Origin: Patescibacteria group bacterium
GTDB taxonomy: Bacteria > Patescibacteriota > Gracilibacteria > UBA1369 > UBA12470
Assembly (NCBI GenBank): GCA_018816885.1
Contig: JAHIUS010000012.1
Coordinates: forward strand, 1 to 35,408
DNA length: 35,408 bases
Direction: 5' to 3'
The notes beneath the pieces are model-generated. The model ran no database searches and was not told where the DNA came from. It saw only the letters and a program-made list of their open reading frames with translations. Numbering within the stretch: the first letter of the stretch is position 1; every line of letters starts with the position of its first letter. Below are positions 24,186-32,235 of this stretch, one piece after another. Position numbers and translations under genes: made by a program.

Positions 24186-26258
24186 ATGGACATCATCGTA
24201 GCAGCGATACTTGCGAGTTTCATTGCACTCGCATTCGCAATCTTCCTGGTCATTCAGGTACTCAAAGAAAAACCCGGATCAACAACCATGCAGGAGATCG
24301 CAGCATCAATCCAACAAGGAGCGATGGCATATCTGAACAGACAGTTCAAAACAATCGCGGTATTCGCAATCCTCATCTTCTTCATACTCGGACTATTTTT
24401 ACCTTCAGGAGAGTACAATAACGGATACATGACAGCAGTCGGATTCCTCGTAGGGGCCGTATTCTCAGCTCTAGCCGGATATATCGGAATGGGAATGAGT
24501 GTTCGGGCTAATGTAAGAACAGCCAACGCAGCCAAAAAAAGCCTCGCAGAAGCACTGAAAGTAGCTTTCCGAGGAGGAGCCGTAACAGGTATGAGTGTTG
24601 TTTCACTCGCGCTTCTTGGAGTTTCCGGATTTTACTACATATTCACAAGGATGCTCGATATCCCAGTCGATGTCGCACCAAGCCTTCTTCTGGGATTCGG
24701 ATTCGGAGCATCTTTAATCTCTCTATTCGCTCGTGTCGGTGGAGGAATCTTCACAAAAGCTGCCGATGTGGGAGCCGATCTTGTAGGTAAAATAGAGAAA
24801 GGAATCCCCGAGGATGACCCAAGAAACCCTGCAGTTATTGCAGATAATGTTGGTGATAATGTAGGAGATTGTGCCGGTATGGGTGCAGACCTTTTTGAAA
24901 CTTATGCAGTTACATTGATCGCCGCTATGATTCTTGCCGCTTCAACTCTTATGACTCAAGTGGGAGAAAAAAGTATTGAATACCCTCTTTTATTGGGGGC
25001 AATCGCAGTTATAGCCTCTATTATTGGTGTCTTCTTTGTAAAATTGGGCAAAAAAGAGAACATAATGGGCGCTATGTACAAAGGAATGTTCGTAACCGGA
25101 ACTTTGTCAGCTATCGGGTTCTATTTTGCGACAAAGTATGTTCTTAACGACATTTTCATATTTTACGCCGCTCTTGTAGGTTTGGGTCTCACACTTCTTA
25201 TAAACATCGTTACCGAATACTACACATCAACAGAATACAAACCCGTCCAGAAGATCGCAAAATCCTCGGAAACAGGAGCAGGAACCAACATTATTACAGG
25301 TTTAGCAGTAGGCCTTCAAAGCACATTCCCCGTAGTAATTCTAATTTGCACCGCTATCGGACTTTCATACTACTTCGGAGCAACCTCAACGCTTCAGAAC
25401 GGAATCTACGGAATCGCAATCGCGGCTGTAGCAATGCTTTCCACAACAGGTTTGGTTATCGCTACAGACAGTTACGGACCAATCACAGATAACGCAGGAG
25501 GAATCGCAGAGATGTCGAACCTCCCTGAATCTGTCAGAAAGAATACGGACGCTCTCGACGCAGTCGGAAACACAACAAAAGCCGTAACAAAAGGTTACGC
25601 TATCGGATCTGCAGCTCTAGCTGCACTTGTGCTCTTCCAGGCTTACGGAGAAGAACTTATGAAAAATACAGTTGGTAAAAGCTACGACTTCGCTATCGAA
25701 GATCACATGGTTTTAATCGGACTATTCCTCGGAGGAATGCTGCCTTTCCTATTCAGCTCATTCTGTATGGAAGCTGTAGGAAAAGCCGCCCACAAAGTTG
25801 TCGAAGAAGTTCGTCGCCAATTCCGAGAAATACCGGGGATTATGGAGGGAAAAGCAAAGCCCGAGTACGATGTCTGTGTTGATATCGTTACAAAAAGCGC
25901 CCTTAAAGAAATGATCCTTCCGGGAACAATGGCGGTTATCACACCTCTTTTGGTAGGTTTCATTCTTGGACCAAAAGCTCTTGGAGGACTCCTTGCCGGT
26001 GTAATTATTTCCGGACTTCTGCTCGCTATCCAAATGTCAAACGGAGGCGGAGCCTGGGACAACGCCAAGAAATATATTGAAGACGGTAACTTCGGCGGGA
26101 AAGGCTCGGAAGCTCATAAAGCAGCAATAGTCGGCGACACAGTCGGAGATCCTTACAAAGACACCGCAGGCCCTGCGCTTAACGCACTAATCAAGGTTAT
26201 AAACACTATTGCACTGATTATCGCACCGATAATCGCAACTACGAGTTTGATGAATTAG
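24186..26258 (+). CDS. hppA: Membrane-bound proton-type pyrophosphatase, K+-independent class
   Basis: 690 aa with about 16 TM helices; couples pyrophosphate hydrolysis to ion pumping. The pyrophosphate-binding signature D-V-G-A-D-L-V-G-K starts at residue 194 and continues with [12 protein letters not shown] and [10 protein letters not shown] second binding region is at the end ([14 protein letters not shown]). The K+ determinant reads G-N-T-T-K-A, with Lys at residue 465; in this family Lys there marks potassium-independent enzymes, which are proton pumps. Sodium pumping is therefore unlikely. For a reduced bacterium this would recover energy from biosynthetic pyrophosphate, such as that made by panC and the tRNA enzymes. 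The gene stands alone between its promoter and a strong terminator. Confidence 0.96.
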   Translation: MDIIVAAILASFIALAFAIFLVIQVLKEKPGSTTMQEIAASIQQGAMAYLNRQFKTIAVFAILIFFILGLFLPSGEYNNGYMTAVGFLVGAVFSALAGYIGMGMSVRANVRTANAAKKSLAEALKVAFRGGAVTGMSVVSLALLGVSGFYYIFTRMLDIPVDVAPSLLLGFGFGASLISLFARVGGGIFTKAADVGADLVGKIEKGIPEDDPRNPAVIADNVGDNVGDCAGMGADLFETYAVTLIAAMILAASTLMTQVGEKSIEYPLLLGAIAVIASIIGVFFVKLGKKENIMGAMYKGMFVTGTLSAIGFYFATKYVLNDIFIFYAALVGLGLTLLINIVTEYYTSTEYKPVQKIAKSSETGAGTNIITGLAVGLQSTFPVVILICTAIGLSYYFGATSTLQNGIYGIAIAAVAMLSTTGLVIATDSYGPITDNAGGIAEMSNLPESVRKNTDALDAVGNTTKAVTKGYAIGSAALAALVLFQAYGEELMKNTVGKSYDFAIEDHMVLIGLFLGGMLPFLFSSFCMEAVGKAAHKVVEEVRRQFREIPGIMEGKAKPEYDVCVDIVTKSALKEMILPGTMAVITPLLVGFILGPKALGGLLAGVIISGLLLAIQMSNGGGAWDNAKKYIEDGNFGGKGSEAHKAAIVGDTVGDPYKDTAGPALNALIKVINTIALIIAPIIATTSLMN

Positions 26259-26288
26259 CGAATAGATAACAAGTAACAGATAACAGTG
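26256..26288. repeat. Heptanucleotide array (f) after pyrophosphatase gene
   Basis: Units TAGCGAA, TAGATAA, CAAGTAA, CAGATAA, in register from the TAG stop codon itself, running up to the terminator stem. Confidence 0.75.
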
Positions 26289-26319
26289 GAGCTCCGCCGA
26301 GGCGGAGCTCTTTTTTTTT
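26289..26319 (+). terminator. Rho-independent terminator of the pyrophosphatase gene
   Basis: GAGCTCCGCC-GA-GGCGGAGCTC followed by nine T. It is the only textbook terminator I find in the window. Confidence 0.93.
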
Positions 26320-26339
26320 GCCGGTCAACAGACAAAACA

Positions 26340-26368
26340 TTGAGCCATATCGCAAGCGGGAGTAAAAT
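26340..26368 (+). promoter_or_regulatory. Promoter of the 79-aa hypothetical gene
   Basis: TTGAGC, 17 nt, TAAAAT. The predicted start is about 12 nt before the ATG at 26387; no Shine-Dalgarno sequence. Confidence 0.55.
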
Positions 26369-26386
26369 AAACCCCTAAAACAAAAA

Positions 26387-26626
26387 ATGAAAACAAAAAC
26401 GCTGCATGCAGCAGTAATCACAAAAGAAGATAATAAATTTCTCCTTTCCATCAAAGGAGAAAACGGCGAAGTCGGATCTCTATACTGGCCAAGCCACACA
26501 CTACCCGAAAACTTAACACCGGGAGACGAATTCGCAATAACACTTTCAGAGGAAAATCCACAGAAAAATACAGACAAGCCTTCTGAAGAAACTCTAAGAA
26601 CCCTGCTTTACGAGCTCATCAATTAG
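26387..26626 (+). CDS. Small hypothetical protein, 79 aa
   Basis: A small beta-rich protein with the segment L-P-E-N-L-T-P-G-D-E-F-A-I-T-L, distantly like DUF3006 proteins (an L-P...G-D pattern), followed by an acidic, helical C-terminus. Not firmly recognised. It has its own good promoter. Its 3' end overlaps the convergent 67-aa gene by 33 nt. Confidence 0.6.
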   Translation: MKTKTLHAAVITKEDNKFLLSIKGENGEVGSLYWPSHTLPENLTPGDEFAITLSEENPQKNTDKPSEETLRTLLYELIN

Positions 26627-26797
26627 CGGAACCACTTCACGCATACGCACCTGAAACTCCCAACCTTCATTTAAAGGACCGGGGTCAACAGTATCCGGAG
26701 AATTGGCAAACGCATCCGCAAGCCTCCCTTCCCTTCCTGCATCCTCAGCACGAATACGACGAAGTTCTTGGAGATCAACAGTTCTATTCTTGCTCAT
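26594..26797 (-). CDS. Small hypothetical protein, 67 aa
   Basis: Starts at the ATG at 26797, 10 nt after the L25 gene stop, so probably the last gene of the L25 transcript. The N-terminal helix is strongly charged (L-x-x-L-R-R-I-R-A-E-D-A-G-R-E) and the C-terminus is a second helix (V-x-P-L-I-D-E-L-V). The longer open frame upstream merely reads the L25 tail in another frame and is rejected. Function unknown. Confidence 0.5.
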   Translation of the reverse strand: MSKNRTVDLQELRRIRAEDAGREGRLADAFANSPDTVDPGPLNEGWEFQVRMREVVPLIDELVKQGS

Positions 26798-26807
26798 GGC
26801 TTGAAAA

Positions 26808-27455
26808 TTATTCTTCCTCTTTCTTTTCTTCACCTTCTTCAGCTTTTCCTTCTTCCTTATCGCCTTCACCTTCAACAGGAGTTACTGCTTCTTCAGCCTC
26901 TTCTTCTCTAGGAGCAGAAACAGAAGCAATCATGTTTTCAGGATCTTCAAGAACTTCAATTCCTTCCGGGATATTCAAGTCACTTACGGAGATATTGATA
27001 TGAAAATCTTCAAGCGAGGAAAGATCGACCTCGATACTGTGAACCAATTTATCAGGCAAACATTTAACTTCAATCTCATCTTTACCATGAACCAAAATAC
27101 CTCCCAAATTCGCAACAGCGGGAGCCTGTCCGACAAACTCCAGAGGAATCTTGGCGGTAATTTCTTTATCCATTCGGATATTAAGAAAATCAACATGAGT
27201 TATCTTGTCCGTAACGGGATCAAAATCCACACGATGCACAAGAGATTTAAACTTTTTACCATCAATTTCAAGATCGACAATACTGCTTCCACCCGCCTTA
27301 CGATAAATTCTCCTGAAATCCTGATAATCCATCTGGAAATTCACATTTTCAACCCCTTCACCATAAATAACCGCAGGTATTTGACCTTCGACTCGAAGAG
27401 TCTTGGCGGGAACGGAAAGATCACGAGGAGCGGCACTTAGATTATATGTATCCAT
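26808..27455 (-). CDS. rplY: 50S ribosomal protein L25/CTC
   Basis: 215 aa, the long (CTC/TL5) form. The N-terminal 5S-rRNA-binding domain has R-x-L-R-V-E-G-Q-I-P-A-V-I-Y-G and V-D-F-D-P-V-T-D-K-I-T-H-V-D-F, and a C-terminal beta domain follows to about residue 185, with P-L-E-F-V-G-x-A-P-A-V and I-P-E-G-I-E-V. The last 30 residues are an almost pure Glu/Lys/Gly acidic tail. It is divergent from ybaB. Confidence 0.95.
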   Translation of the reverse strand: MDTYNLSAAPRDLSVPAKTLRVEGQIPAVIYGEGVENVNFQMDYQDFRRIYRKAGGSSIVDLEIDGKKFKSLVHRVDFDPVTDKITHVDFLNIRMDKEITAKIPLEFVGQAPAVANLGGILVHGKDEIEVKCLPDKLVHSIEVDLSSLEDFHINISVSDLNIPEGIEVLEDPENMIASVSAPREEEAEEAVTPVEGEGDKEEGKAEEGEEKKEEE

Positions 27456-27489
27456 TTTTTTAAGTTTTTATAGAAAAATAAGCGGGACG

Positions 27490-27518
27490 ATACTACTACA
27501 AGAAGGATGGAGGCGCAA
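27490..27518 (-). promoter_or_regulatory. Promoter of the L25 gene
   Basis: TTGCGC, 17 nt, TAGTAT on the minus strand, with a leader of about 30 nt rich in A and T. Confidence 0.4.
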
Positions 27519-27568
27519 GAGAATCGTCAGCATAAAAACTCTGGCAAAAACAATAATTAACAAGAAAA

Positions 27569-27597
27569 TTGATTCTTTTTTTAAATTCCAATAAACT
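27569..27597 (+). promoter_or_regulatory. Promoter of ybaB-mltG
   Basis: TTGATT, 17 nt, TAAACT on the plus strand. The predicted leader of about 95 nt contains a hairpin (27608-27628) and heptamer array (g). Confidence 0.5.
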
Positions 27598-27607
27598 ACC
27601 ACTACCA

Positions 27608-27628
27608 GCGCGGCCGATAGGCCAGCGC
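27608..27628 (+). other. Hairpin in the ybaB leader
   Basis: GCGC-GGCC-GATA-GGCC-a-GCGC, an 8-bp GC-only stem with a single bulged A and a 4-nt loop, in an otherwise AT-rich leader. No T-run follows, so it is not a terminator; a role in mRNA stability or control is possible. Confidence 0.5.
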
Positions 27629-27659
27629 AAAAAACTAACCCGCATGAAAGGCACCACAA

Positions 27660-27698
27660 GTTACTTCACTACATACTACTTACTAACTACTAAACACC
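27660..27698. repeat. Heptanucleotide array (g) upstream of ybaB
   Basis: Units ACTACAT, ACTACTT, ACTAACT, ACTAAAC, ending 3 nt before the ATG. In the complementary sense they resemble the GATAGTA units after the FecR gene. Confidence 0.75.
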
Positions 27699-28004
27699 AT
27701 GGGTATGTTCGACCAGGCCAAAGATCTTTATAAGATACAAAAACAGGCCAAAAAAATCAAAAAAGAACTCGCAAAACTTCACATAGAAGCGGAAGTTGAA
27801 GGAGTAATCGTCACAATCAACGGCGAACAAGAGGTTGTCGATGTCAAAATCCCGGAAGACAAGAAAAACCACCCGAAACTTGAACAATTCTTGCTGCAAG
27901 CCTTCAACAAAGCGATCAAAAAATCTCAACAAATCGCAGCAGACAGAATGAAGGATGTAATGGACCAAATGGGATTAAGTATGCCTAGCGGATCAGGACA
28001 ATGA
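27699..28004 (+). CDS. YbaB/EbfC-type nucleoid-associated protein
   Basis: 101 aa, the usual size. Family pattern: an N-terminal helix with A-K-x-L-Y-K-I-Q-K-Q-A-K-K-I-K-K-E-L, a central beta sheet (V-E-G-V-I-V-T-I-N-G-E-Q-E-V-V-D-V-K-I), then a long helix ending in D-R-M-K-D-V-M. These proteins form dimers that bind DNA. In many genomes ybaB neighbours recR; here it is followed by mltG, with a 4-nt ATGA overlap. Confidence 0.92.
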   Translation: MGMFDQAKDLYKIQKQAKKIKKELAKLHIEAEVEGVIVTINGEQEVVDVKIPEDKKNHPKLEQFLLQAFNKAIKKSQQIAADRMKDVMDQMGLSMPSGSGQ

Positions 28005-28978
28005 GAAAAAAGAAACAACGAATCCGGATCTTCCCAACCTTTTTACTCACAGTACTGGTGCTTTTCGCGCTACATGTGAACGCGATGAACTCGATTGATA
28101 AAGCTGTCGACCTCGAAAACGACTCCCCTGTTATTTTTGAAATAAAATCAGGAGAATCCGCGTCGCGCATAGCCTCAAACCTCAAGTCCGAAGACCTCAT
28201 AAAAAGCGCATACGGGTTTTCCAAATACTTATCAAAAGAAGACTTAGACTCACAAATTCAAGCCGGAAGATACATCCTAAACCGATCAATGACAGGAGTG
28301 GAAATAGCAGAAACACTGCTAACGATCGGATCGGGCGAAATGGCGGTCACGATAATAGAAGGATGGACAATTTCGGACATCGACAACTCACTCGCAAAGG
28401 CCAATCTCATAGAACCCGGCGAATTCAAAACCTGCACGGAAACATGCGATTTTTCAGATTACGACTTCCTGCCGGGATACCTCGAAGGATACCTCTTCCC
28501 GGATACATTTTTCATCGACCCGGAAACTTTCTCGGCAGAATCTTTCATAAGAAGATTGCTTACTAACTTCCAATCAAAAGTCCAAATCACAACCGGCTCA
28601 CTCGAAGAAACAATCATCGTCGCCTCAATCATAGAAAAAGAGGTCAGAACAGAAGAAGACCGCGCGCTCGTCTCAGGAATAATCTGGAAAAGGCTGGATA
28701 ACGGCTGGGCGCTCGGAATGTGCTCAACAATCAACTACATAACGGGAGAAACCGAAATAACTCACGAAGACATCGCAATCGACTCACCTTACAACACCAG
28801 AAAATACGCAGGACTCCCCCCTACCCCGATCTCAAACCCGGGCTTAGCCTCAATCGAGGCCGCAGCCAACCCGGAATACAGCGAATACTGGTACTTCCTA
28901 ACCGCAACCGAAACAGGAGAAACAATCTACTCGGTCACGAATGAGGAACATGAGGTTAATAAGGCGAAGTATCTTTAG
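28001..28978 (+). CDS. mltG: Endolytic murein transglycosylase MltG (YceG-like)
   Basis: 325 aa; cuts nascent glycan strands in the periplasm and is anchored by one N-terminal TM helix (about 10-28). A LysM-like region follows (F-E-I-K-S-G-E-S-A-S-R-I-A). The catalytic domain has L-E-G-Y-L-F-P-D-T-F (161-170), A-S-I-I-E-K-E (208-214, with the catalytic Glu) and S-P-Y-N-T-R-K-Y-A-G-L-P-P-x-P-I-S-N-P-G near the end. The usual Q-S-D-P-T-x-x-Y segment reads M-C-S-T-I-N-Y here, so the Asp-Pro is lost. Coupled to ybaB by ATGA. Its 3' end overlaps that of the next, convergent gene. Confidence 0.93.
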   Translation: MRKKKQRIRIFPTFLLTVLVLFALHVNAMNSIDKAVDLENDSPVIFEIKSGESASRIASNLKSEDLIKSAYGFSKYLSKEDLDSQIQAGRYILNRSMTGVEIAETLLTIGSGEMAVTIIEGWTISDIDNSLAKANLIEPGEFKTCTETCDFSDYDFLPGYLEGYLFPDTFFIDPETFSAESFIRRLLTNFQSKVQITTGSLEETIIVASIIEKEVRTEEDRALVSGIIWKRLDNGWALGMCSTINYITGETEITHEDIAIDSPYNTRKYAGLPPTPISNPGLASIEAAANPEYSEYWYFLTATETGETIYSVTNEEHEVNKAKYL

Positions 28979-29577
28979 GATTTCTTAGGAACCCCCAAAT
29001 CATTAAGAACAGATCTGAGATCTCGAATATTCAACCCACCCATACCGTTATGAAACGCTGCTATTTCACCCGACTCAGCCATTTGATGGTATTTTACCAA
29101 ATATGGCCCATAAGAACCTCCCCACATCAAAACACGCTCGAGAGACACATCTCTATCATTCCACAACCCTAATACTGACTGAGCTAACTCTCGAAATACC
29201 CTCCTCTTAAATCCTAAAACTTTCCCATCAGCTACAGCCCGGAGCCCTTCATCTTCATTTACATCAAAAGGATTTATTACAAGAATCCTTCTGACACAAT
29301 CTTCAACAATGCCTCTTGAAGTCTGTAAAAGAGAATCAGTAGCTTTTAAAGCTTCTGTTGTCGGTTCGGAAAACTTATAAGTTACACTGTCACCACCAGT
29401 AGCTTCTTCCTCAGTAATACTGAGAGAAAATAAATCAACAGACCGATCAACGTCATACAATTGCGCAACATGCTCAGCAACACGAGTAGTCTCAAGAGTT
29501 TGAGCAAAACCTCCCAAAGGATTGCGAAGTTGTTGAGGACAAGCTATATAAAGCTCTGTTTTTTGCGATTCCATCAA
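28975..29577 (-). CDS. Hypothetical protein, 200 aa
   Basis: Not recognised. It has no signal peptide or TM helix, a mixed alpha/beta composition, and a Gly/Tyr-rich segment (W-G-G-S-Y-G-P-Y) in the second half. Two ATG codons in tandem (29577 and 29574) make the start uncertain by one residue. The stop overlaps the mltG stop by 4 nt from the opposite strand. Base composition is like its neighbours, apart from somewhat fewer Lys/Glu codons. Confidence 0.6.
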   Translation of the reverse strand: MMESQKTELYIACPQQLRNPLGGFAQTLETTRVAEHVAQLYDVDRSVDLFSLSITEEEATGGDSVTYKFSEPTTEALKATDSLLQTSRGIVEDCVRRILVINPFDVNEDEGLRAVADGKVLGFKRRVFRELAQSVLGLWNDRDVSLERVLMWGGSYGPYLVKYHQMAESGEIAAFHNGMGGLNIRDLRSVLNDLGVPKKS

Positions 29578-29649
29578 ATTTTAATGTTAAATTATTAGGA
29601 AAATATTTCTATCAAACATTACCATCTTTTGCAAGCAAAATTCCCAAAA

Positions 29650-29683
29650 ACCTCTACTATTTACTATCTACTATCTTCACTCG
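29650..29683. repeat. Heptanucleotide array (h) at the end of the FecR gene
   Basis: On the minus strand GAAGATA, GTAGATA, GTAAATA, GTAGAGG. The last four codons and the TAG stop of the FecR gene lie inside the array. Confidence 0.75.
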
Positions 29684-31178
29684 GCACATAATTCACCTCA
29701 AAATACACAGCGTCACTCCTGTTACCATCTTCATCAACCGCGAAGACCTCATACACATTTTCCCCTTCCGAGAGATTATTGTACTCGACAGAAGCCACAT
29801 AAGCCCAAGTCGTACTTCCCGGCTCAAAAAGCGTCAATTGATACCCATTGATAACGATCCCATAAGCACATTCTGAAGTTCCATCAATTCGCACAGCATC
29901 CGCATCAGTAAGCTCAAAAACCTCGCCATGATGCTCCTCCCAATCAATATCCGTAATAACAGGAGCAGTTAAATCACAAGCAAGCTCATAGTCATCACTA
30001 TCGACTTCTGACTCCTCTTCCACTTGGGACTGGGTACTTGAGTCTTGAGACTCAACATTCACGGTCAAAGACATAGTATCAGCCTCAAGCCCATAATAAT
30101 CGTAAGCCGTAACCAAAAACTCATTCTCCCCTTCATACAGATTTTCATAAGATATAGCCGCCGAATAACGGAAACTCTCGTCCCCCGGTTCAAAAAGATT
30201 GAGCTCATACTCGGTAGCCGTCCCCTCCTGCGAATAACTGGTCACAACAACCTTGGAAGCATATCCCGCAACATCTCCGGTAATATCAATGGCCTCTCCC
30301 TCGAGAAGATAAGGAGAATTTTTCGGATTTGTTAAAGTCAAAACCGGATCATCGTAATCAACTTCTTCTTCCGCTTCAAGATCGGGAATAACAATCTCCT
30401 CCATTACAACCTCTCCCGTGCCGGACTCAACATCTACTTGGGACTGGGTACTCATTACTTGGTACTCAACACTCCATTCATAGAAATCCCCTTCCTCCCA
30501 TTCATTCGAAATCGCCGCCAGAAAATCCATATTCTTTCTAGCCAAAAGATCCTCAACATCGGAAGCGGACATAAAAAGCTCCTGCCCAACACCAACAGTA
30601 ACATCGTCAATCACAACATTCCCATCCAAAAGCTCAACCTGAACACTATTGTCAACAACACGAACAACCTGACTTTCTCTATTCAAAACCGCAAACTGCG
30701 TCCCTGTAGAATGGATATTCATATTATCAATTTTCACCAAAACATCGGTACTTCCCCGCTCATTAACAACCTGATCGACCCAAATTTCACCCTTATAAAG
30801 ATCCAAAACAAGATAATCGGTATCGCCCTTATTGTCCAAAGTTGATACAGTCACACTCGTATTCTCGGAAAAACGAATCTCAGTCCCGTTATAAAGGGAC
30901 AAAATACCCCGAGAAGCAGCTTTCGTTCGAATAGAATCCCCTTCCAAAATCACTCCACCGTCATAAGCCTTCACATAATCCTTGCTACCCCACTCCATAA
31001 CCTCCGCACTTCCTCGATCAATATAGAAGTTTGCCTTATTCCGCATCTCCGCCTCTTTTTGGGCAAAAAAGCTAAAAACCAGCTGTAAAAGAAGCACCAT
31101 AACAAGTCCGACCCCAATCATCAGAATGAATGGCCATAGAAACTCCTTACTGCTACTTCTGCTGCGTCGTCTTCTCAT
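29664..31178 (-). CDS. Membrane-anchored FecR-domain protein with Ig-like repeats
   Basis: 504 aa. A basic cytoplasmic N-terminus (five Arg in the first six residues) precedes one TM helix (about 14-38). The FecR domain spans about 55-215 (I-L-E-G-D-S-I-R-T, G-E-I-W-V, the H-S-T-G-T-Q-F-A-V core, then V-G-V-G-Q). Two similar beta-sandwich repeats follow (about 280-370 and 410-500, each with a L-F-E-P-G-x-x-x-x-x-Y motif then L-x-E-G-E-N). In Gram-negatives FecR passes transport signals to a sigma factor; no sigma-factor or receptor gene lies nearby, so a structural or sensory envelope role is more likely. Two in-frame heptamer blocks, both encoding S-T-Q-S-Q-V, sit in the linkers. The promoter puts the start within 1-2 nt of the ATG. 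Confidence 0.85.
   Translation of the reverse strand: MRRRRSRSSSKEFLWPFILMIGVGLVMVLLLQLVFSFFAQKEAEMRNKANFYIDRGSAEVMEWGSKDYVKAYDGGVILEGDSIRTKAASRGILSLYNGTEIRFSENTSVTVSTLDNKGDTDYLVLDLYKGEIWVDQVVNERGSTDVLVKIDNMNIHSTGTQFAVLNRESQVVRVVDNSVQVELLDGNVVIDDVTVGVGQELFMSASDVEDLLARKNMDFLAAISNEWEEGDFYEWSVEYQVMSTQSQVDVESGTGEVVMEEIVIPDLEAEEEVDYDDPVLTLTNPKNSPYLLEGEAIDITGDVAGYASKVVVTSYSQEGTATEYELNLFEPGDESFRYSAAISYENLYEGENEFLVTAYDYYGLEADTMSLTVNVESQDSSTQSQVEEESEVDSDDYELACDLTAPVITDIDWEEHHGEVFELTDADAVRIDGTSECAYGIVINGYQLTLFEPGSTTWAYVASVEYNNLSEGENVYEVFAVDEDGNRSDAVYFEVNYVPSEDSR
30021..30056 (-). repeat. In-frame heptamer block 1 inside the FecR gene
   Basis: On the coding strand, heptamers TCTCAAG, ACTCAAG, TACCCAG, TCCCAAG after GTTGAG. 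Encodes V-E-S-Q-D-S-S-T-Q-S-Q-V between the two Ig-like repeats. The unit CTCAAGA also occurs in array (b). Confidence 0.8.
30435..30470 (-). repeat. In-frame heptamer block 2 inside the FecR gene
   Basis: Coding strand: heptamers TACCAAG, TAATGAG, TACCCAG, TCCCAAG after GTTGAG. Encodes V-E-Y-Q-V-M-S-T-Q-S-Q-V between the FecR domain and the first Ig-like repeat. It shares 17 identical nt with intergenic array (i). Confidence 0.85.
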
Positions 31179-31186
31179 AGCTTCAT

Positions 31187-31215
31187 TTTATAGCATAAGA
31201 AAGGGGCTTGGCCAA
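31187..31215 (-). promoter_or_regulatory. Promoter of the FecR gene
   Basis: On the minus strand TTGGCC, 17 nt, TATAAA with TG one base before it; 8 nt to the ATG, so leaderless or nearly so. Confidence 0.65.
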
Positions 31216-31252
31216 CTTTTAAAGTGGACTTTTCATGACAAATGTTGTGAGC

Positions 31253-31281
31253 TTGGCAGCACCACTACTTCATGATATTTT
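31253..31281 (+). promoter_or_regulatory. Promoter of the 110-aa membrane protein gene, leaderless
   Basis: TTGGCA, 17 nt, TATTTT with TG one base before it; 6 nt to the ATG at 31288. Divergent from the FecR promoter. Confidence 0.7.
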
Positions 31282-31287
31282 TGCACC

Positions 31288-31620
31288 ATGGATATAATCT
31301 TAAAAAGCCTCGCCTCCGCCGCAATAACAGCAATCATCCTGGTAATCGCACAATTCAGCGGCCCCAAACTCGCAGGAGCCATAGGCGGAATCCCCATCGT
31401 TTTCGCAGTTTCATATGTCCTAATCACAATGGAAAACAAAGGTTTATCTCGAGAATTTTTGATCGGCGGTATTTACGGAGCACTGGCGGCCATCTTCTTC
31501 AGTGCCGTTTTAATTTGGCTTAATATGCAGTTTGTCAAGAGCCATTGGCTCAACTTCGCAATCGCTTACATCGCTTGTTTTATGTTTGCATTGGCTTTGG
31601 TGCATTTTTCCAGCAAATAG
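31288..31620 (+). CDS. Small membrane protein (GlpM/DUF3147-like), 110 aa
   Basis: Four TM helices (about 5-22, 32-50, 60-80, 88-106). The loop after TM1 reads G-P-K-L-A-G-A-I-G-G-I-P, like the start of TM2 in DUF3147/GlpM-type proteins; the similarity is short, so the family call is tentative. The ATG sits 6 nt after an extended -10 element, which supports the start. Function unknown. Confidence 0.65.
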   Translation: MDIILKSLASAAITAIILVIAQFSGPKLAGAIGGIPIVFAVSYVLITMENKGLSREFLIGGIYGALAAIFFSAVLIWLNMQFVKSHWLNFAIAYIACFMFALALVHFSSK

Positions 31621-31632
31621 TGATAATTCCGT

Positions 31633-31661
31633 TTCGACTTTTACCGCAAATTTGGTAAAAT
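31633..31661 (+). promoter_or_regulatory. Promoter of the carbonic anhydrase-like gene
   Basis: TTCGAC, 17 nt, TAAAAT with TG one base before it. Leader of about 25 nt to the ATG at 31693, without a Shine-Dalgarno sequence. Confidence 0.5.
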
Positions 31662-31692
31662 CACTTTGATATACATAAATTCTCCGAAAACC

Positions 31693-32235
31693 ATGGACCA
31701 ACTCGTACCTGTAAACTCTATTGAAGACATTTTCCCGATCTATAGAGACACCCCGATCAGCAAAATGCTCCAATACCACAATCTCGAACTGAAATACGAG
31801 TTTTACGAAAACGCCGAATTACTCATCGGAATGTGCATGGATAACAGAAAAAAACTCCATATCCCGGAAAACTTCGCCTACATAATCAGAACAGGAGGAG
31901 GAAACCTCAGATTCAGCGAATTCAAGATTTCATACGCAATAGCAGTAGGCGGGATAAAATCAATCGCACTCATAGGTCACGACCATTGCGGAATGGTTAA
32001 CCTCATGTCCAAAAAAGAGATCTTCATAAACGCACTCATAAACGACGCCGGCTGGGACCCTTCAGCCGCGGAAGACCACTTCCTCCACTTCGCCCCCATG
32101 TTCGAAATCGGCAACGAACTCGACTTCGTCATGAGCGAAACCAAACGCCTCCGCCTCCGCTACCCCAAGATCCAGGTCGCACCATTCTTTTACAAGCTGG
32201 AGGACAATAAGTTGTATCAGATCAAGGAGGATTGA
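31693..32235 (+). CDS. Beta-class carbonic anhydrase-like protein
   Basis: About 180 aa from the ATG at 31693. It has the beta-class zinc ligands and dyad: C48-x-D50-x-R52 (C-M-D-N-R), then G-H96-D-H-C99-G-M. The N-R-x-G-G-G-N segment after the first ligand (I-I-R-T-G-G-G-N) also fits. Beta carbonic anhydrases interconvert CO2 and bicarbonate; Asp50-Arg52 is the usual pair that controls the zinc site. The C-terminus is shorter and less conserved than in standard enzymes, so activity is likely but not certain. A TTG at 31666 could add nine residues, but it lies too close to the -10 box. The TGA stop starts heptamer array (i). Confidence 0.8.
   Translation: MDQLVPVNSIEDIFPIYRDTPISKMLQYHNLELKYEFYENAELLIGMCMDNRKKLHIPENFAYIIRTGGGNLRFSEFKISYAIAVGGIKSIALIGHDHCGMVNLMSKKEIFINALINDAGWDPSAAEDHFLHFAPMFEIGNELDFVMSETKRLRLRYPKIQVAPFFYKLEDNKLYQIKED

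Noticed and set aside
26798..26875. N-terminal extension of the 67-aa protein
   Set aside because: It is the Glu/Lys-rich tail of L25 read in another frame.
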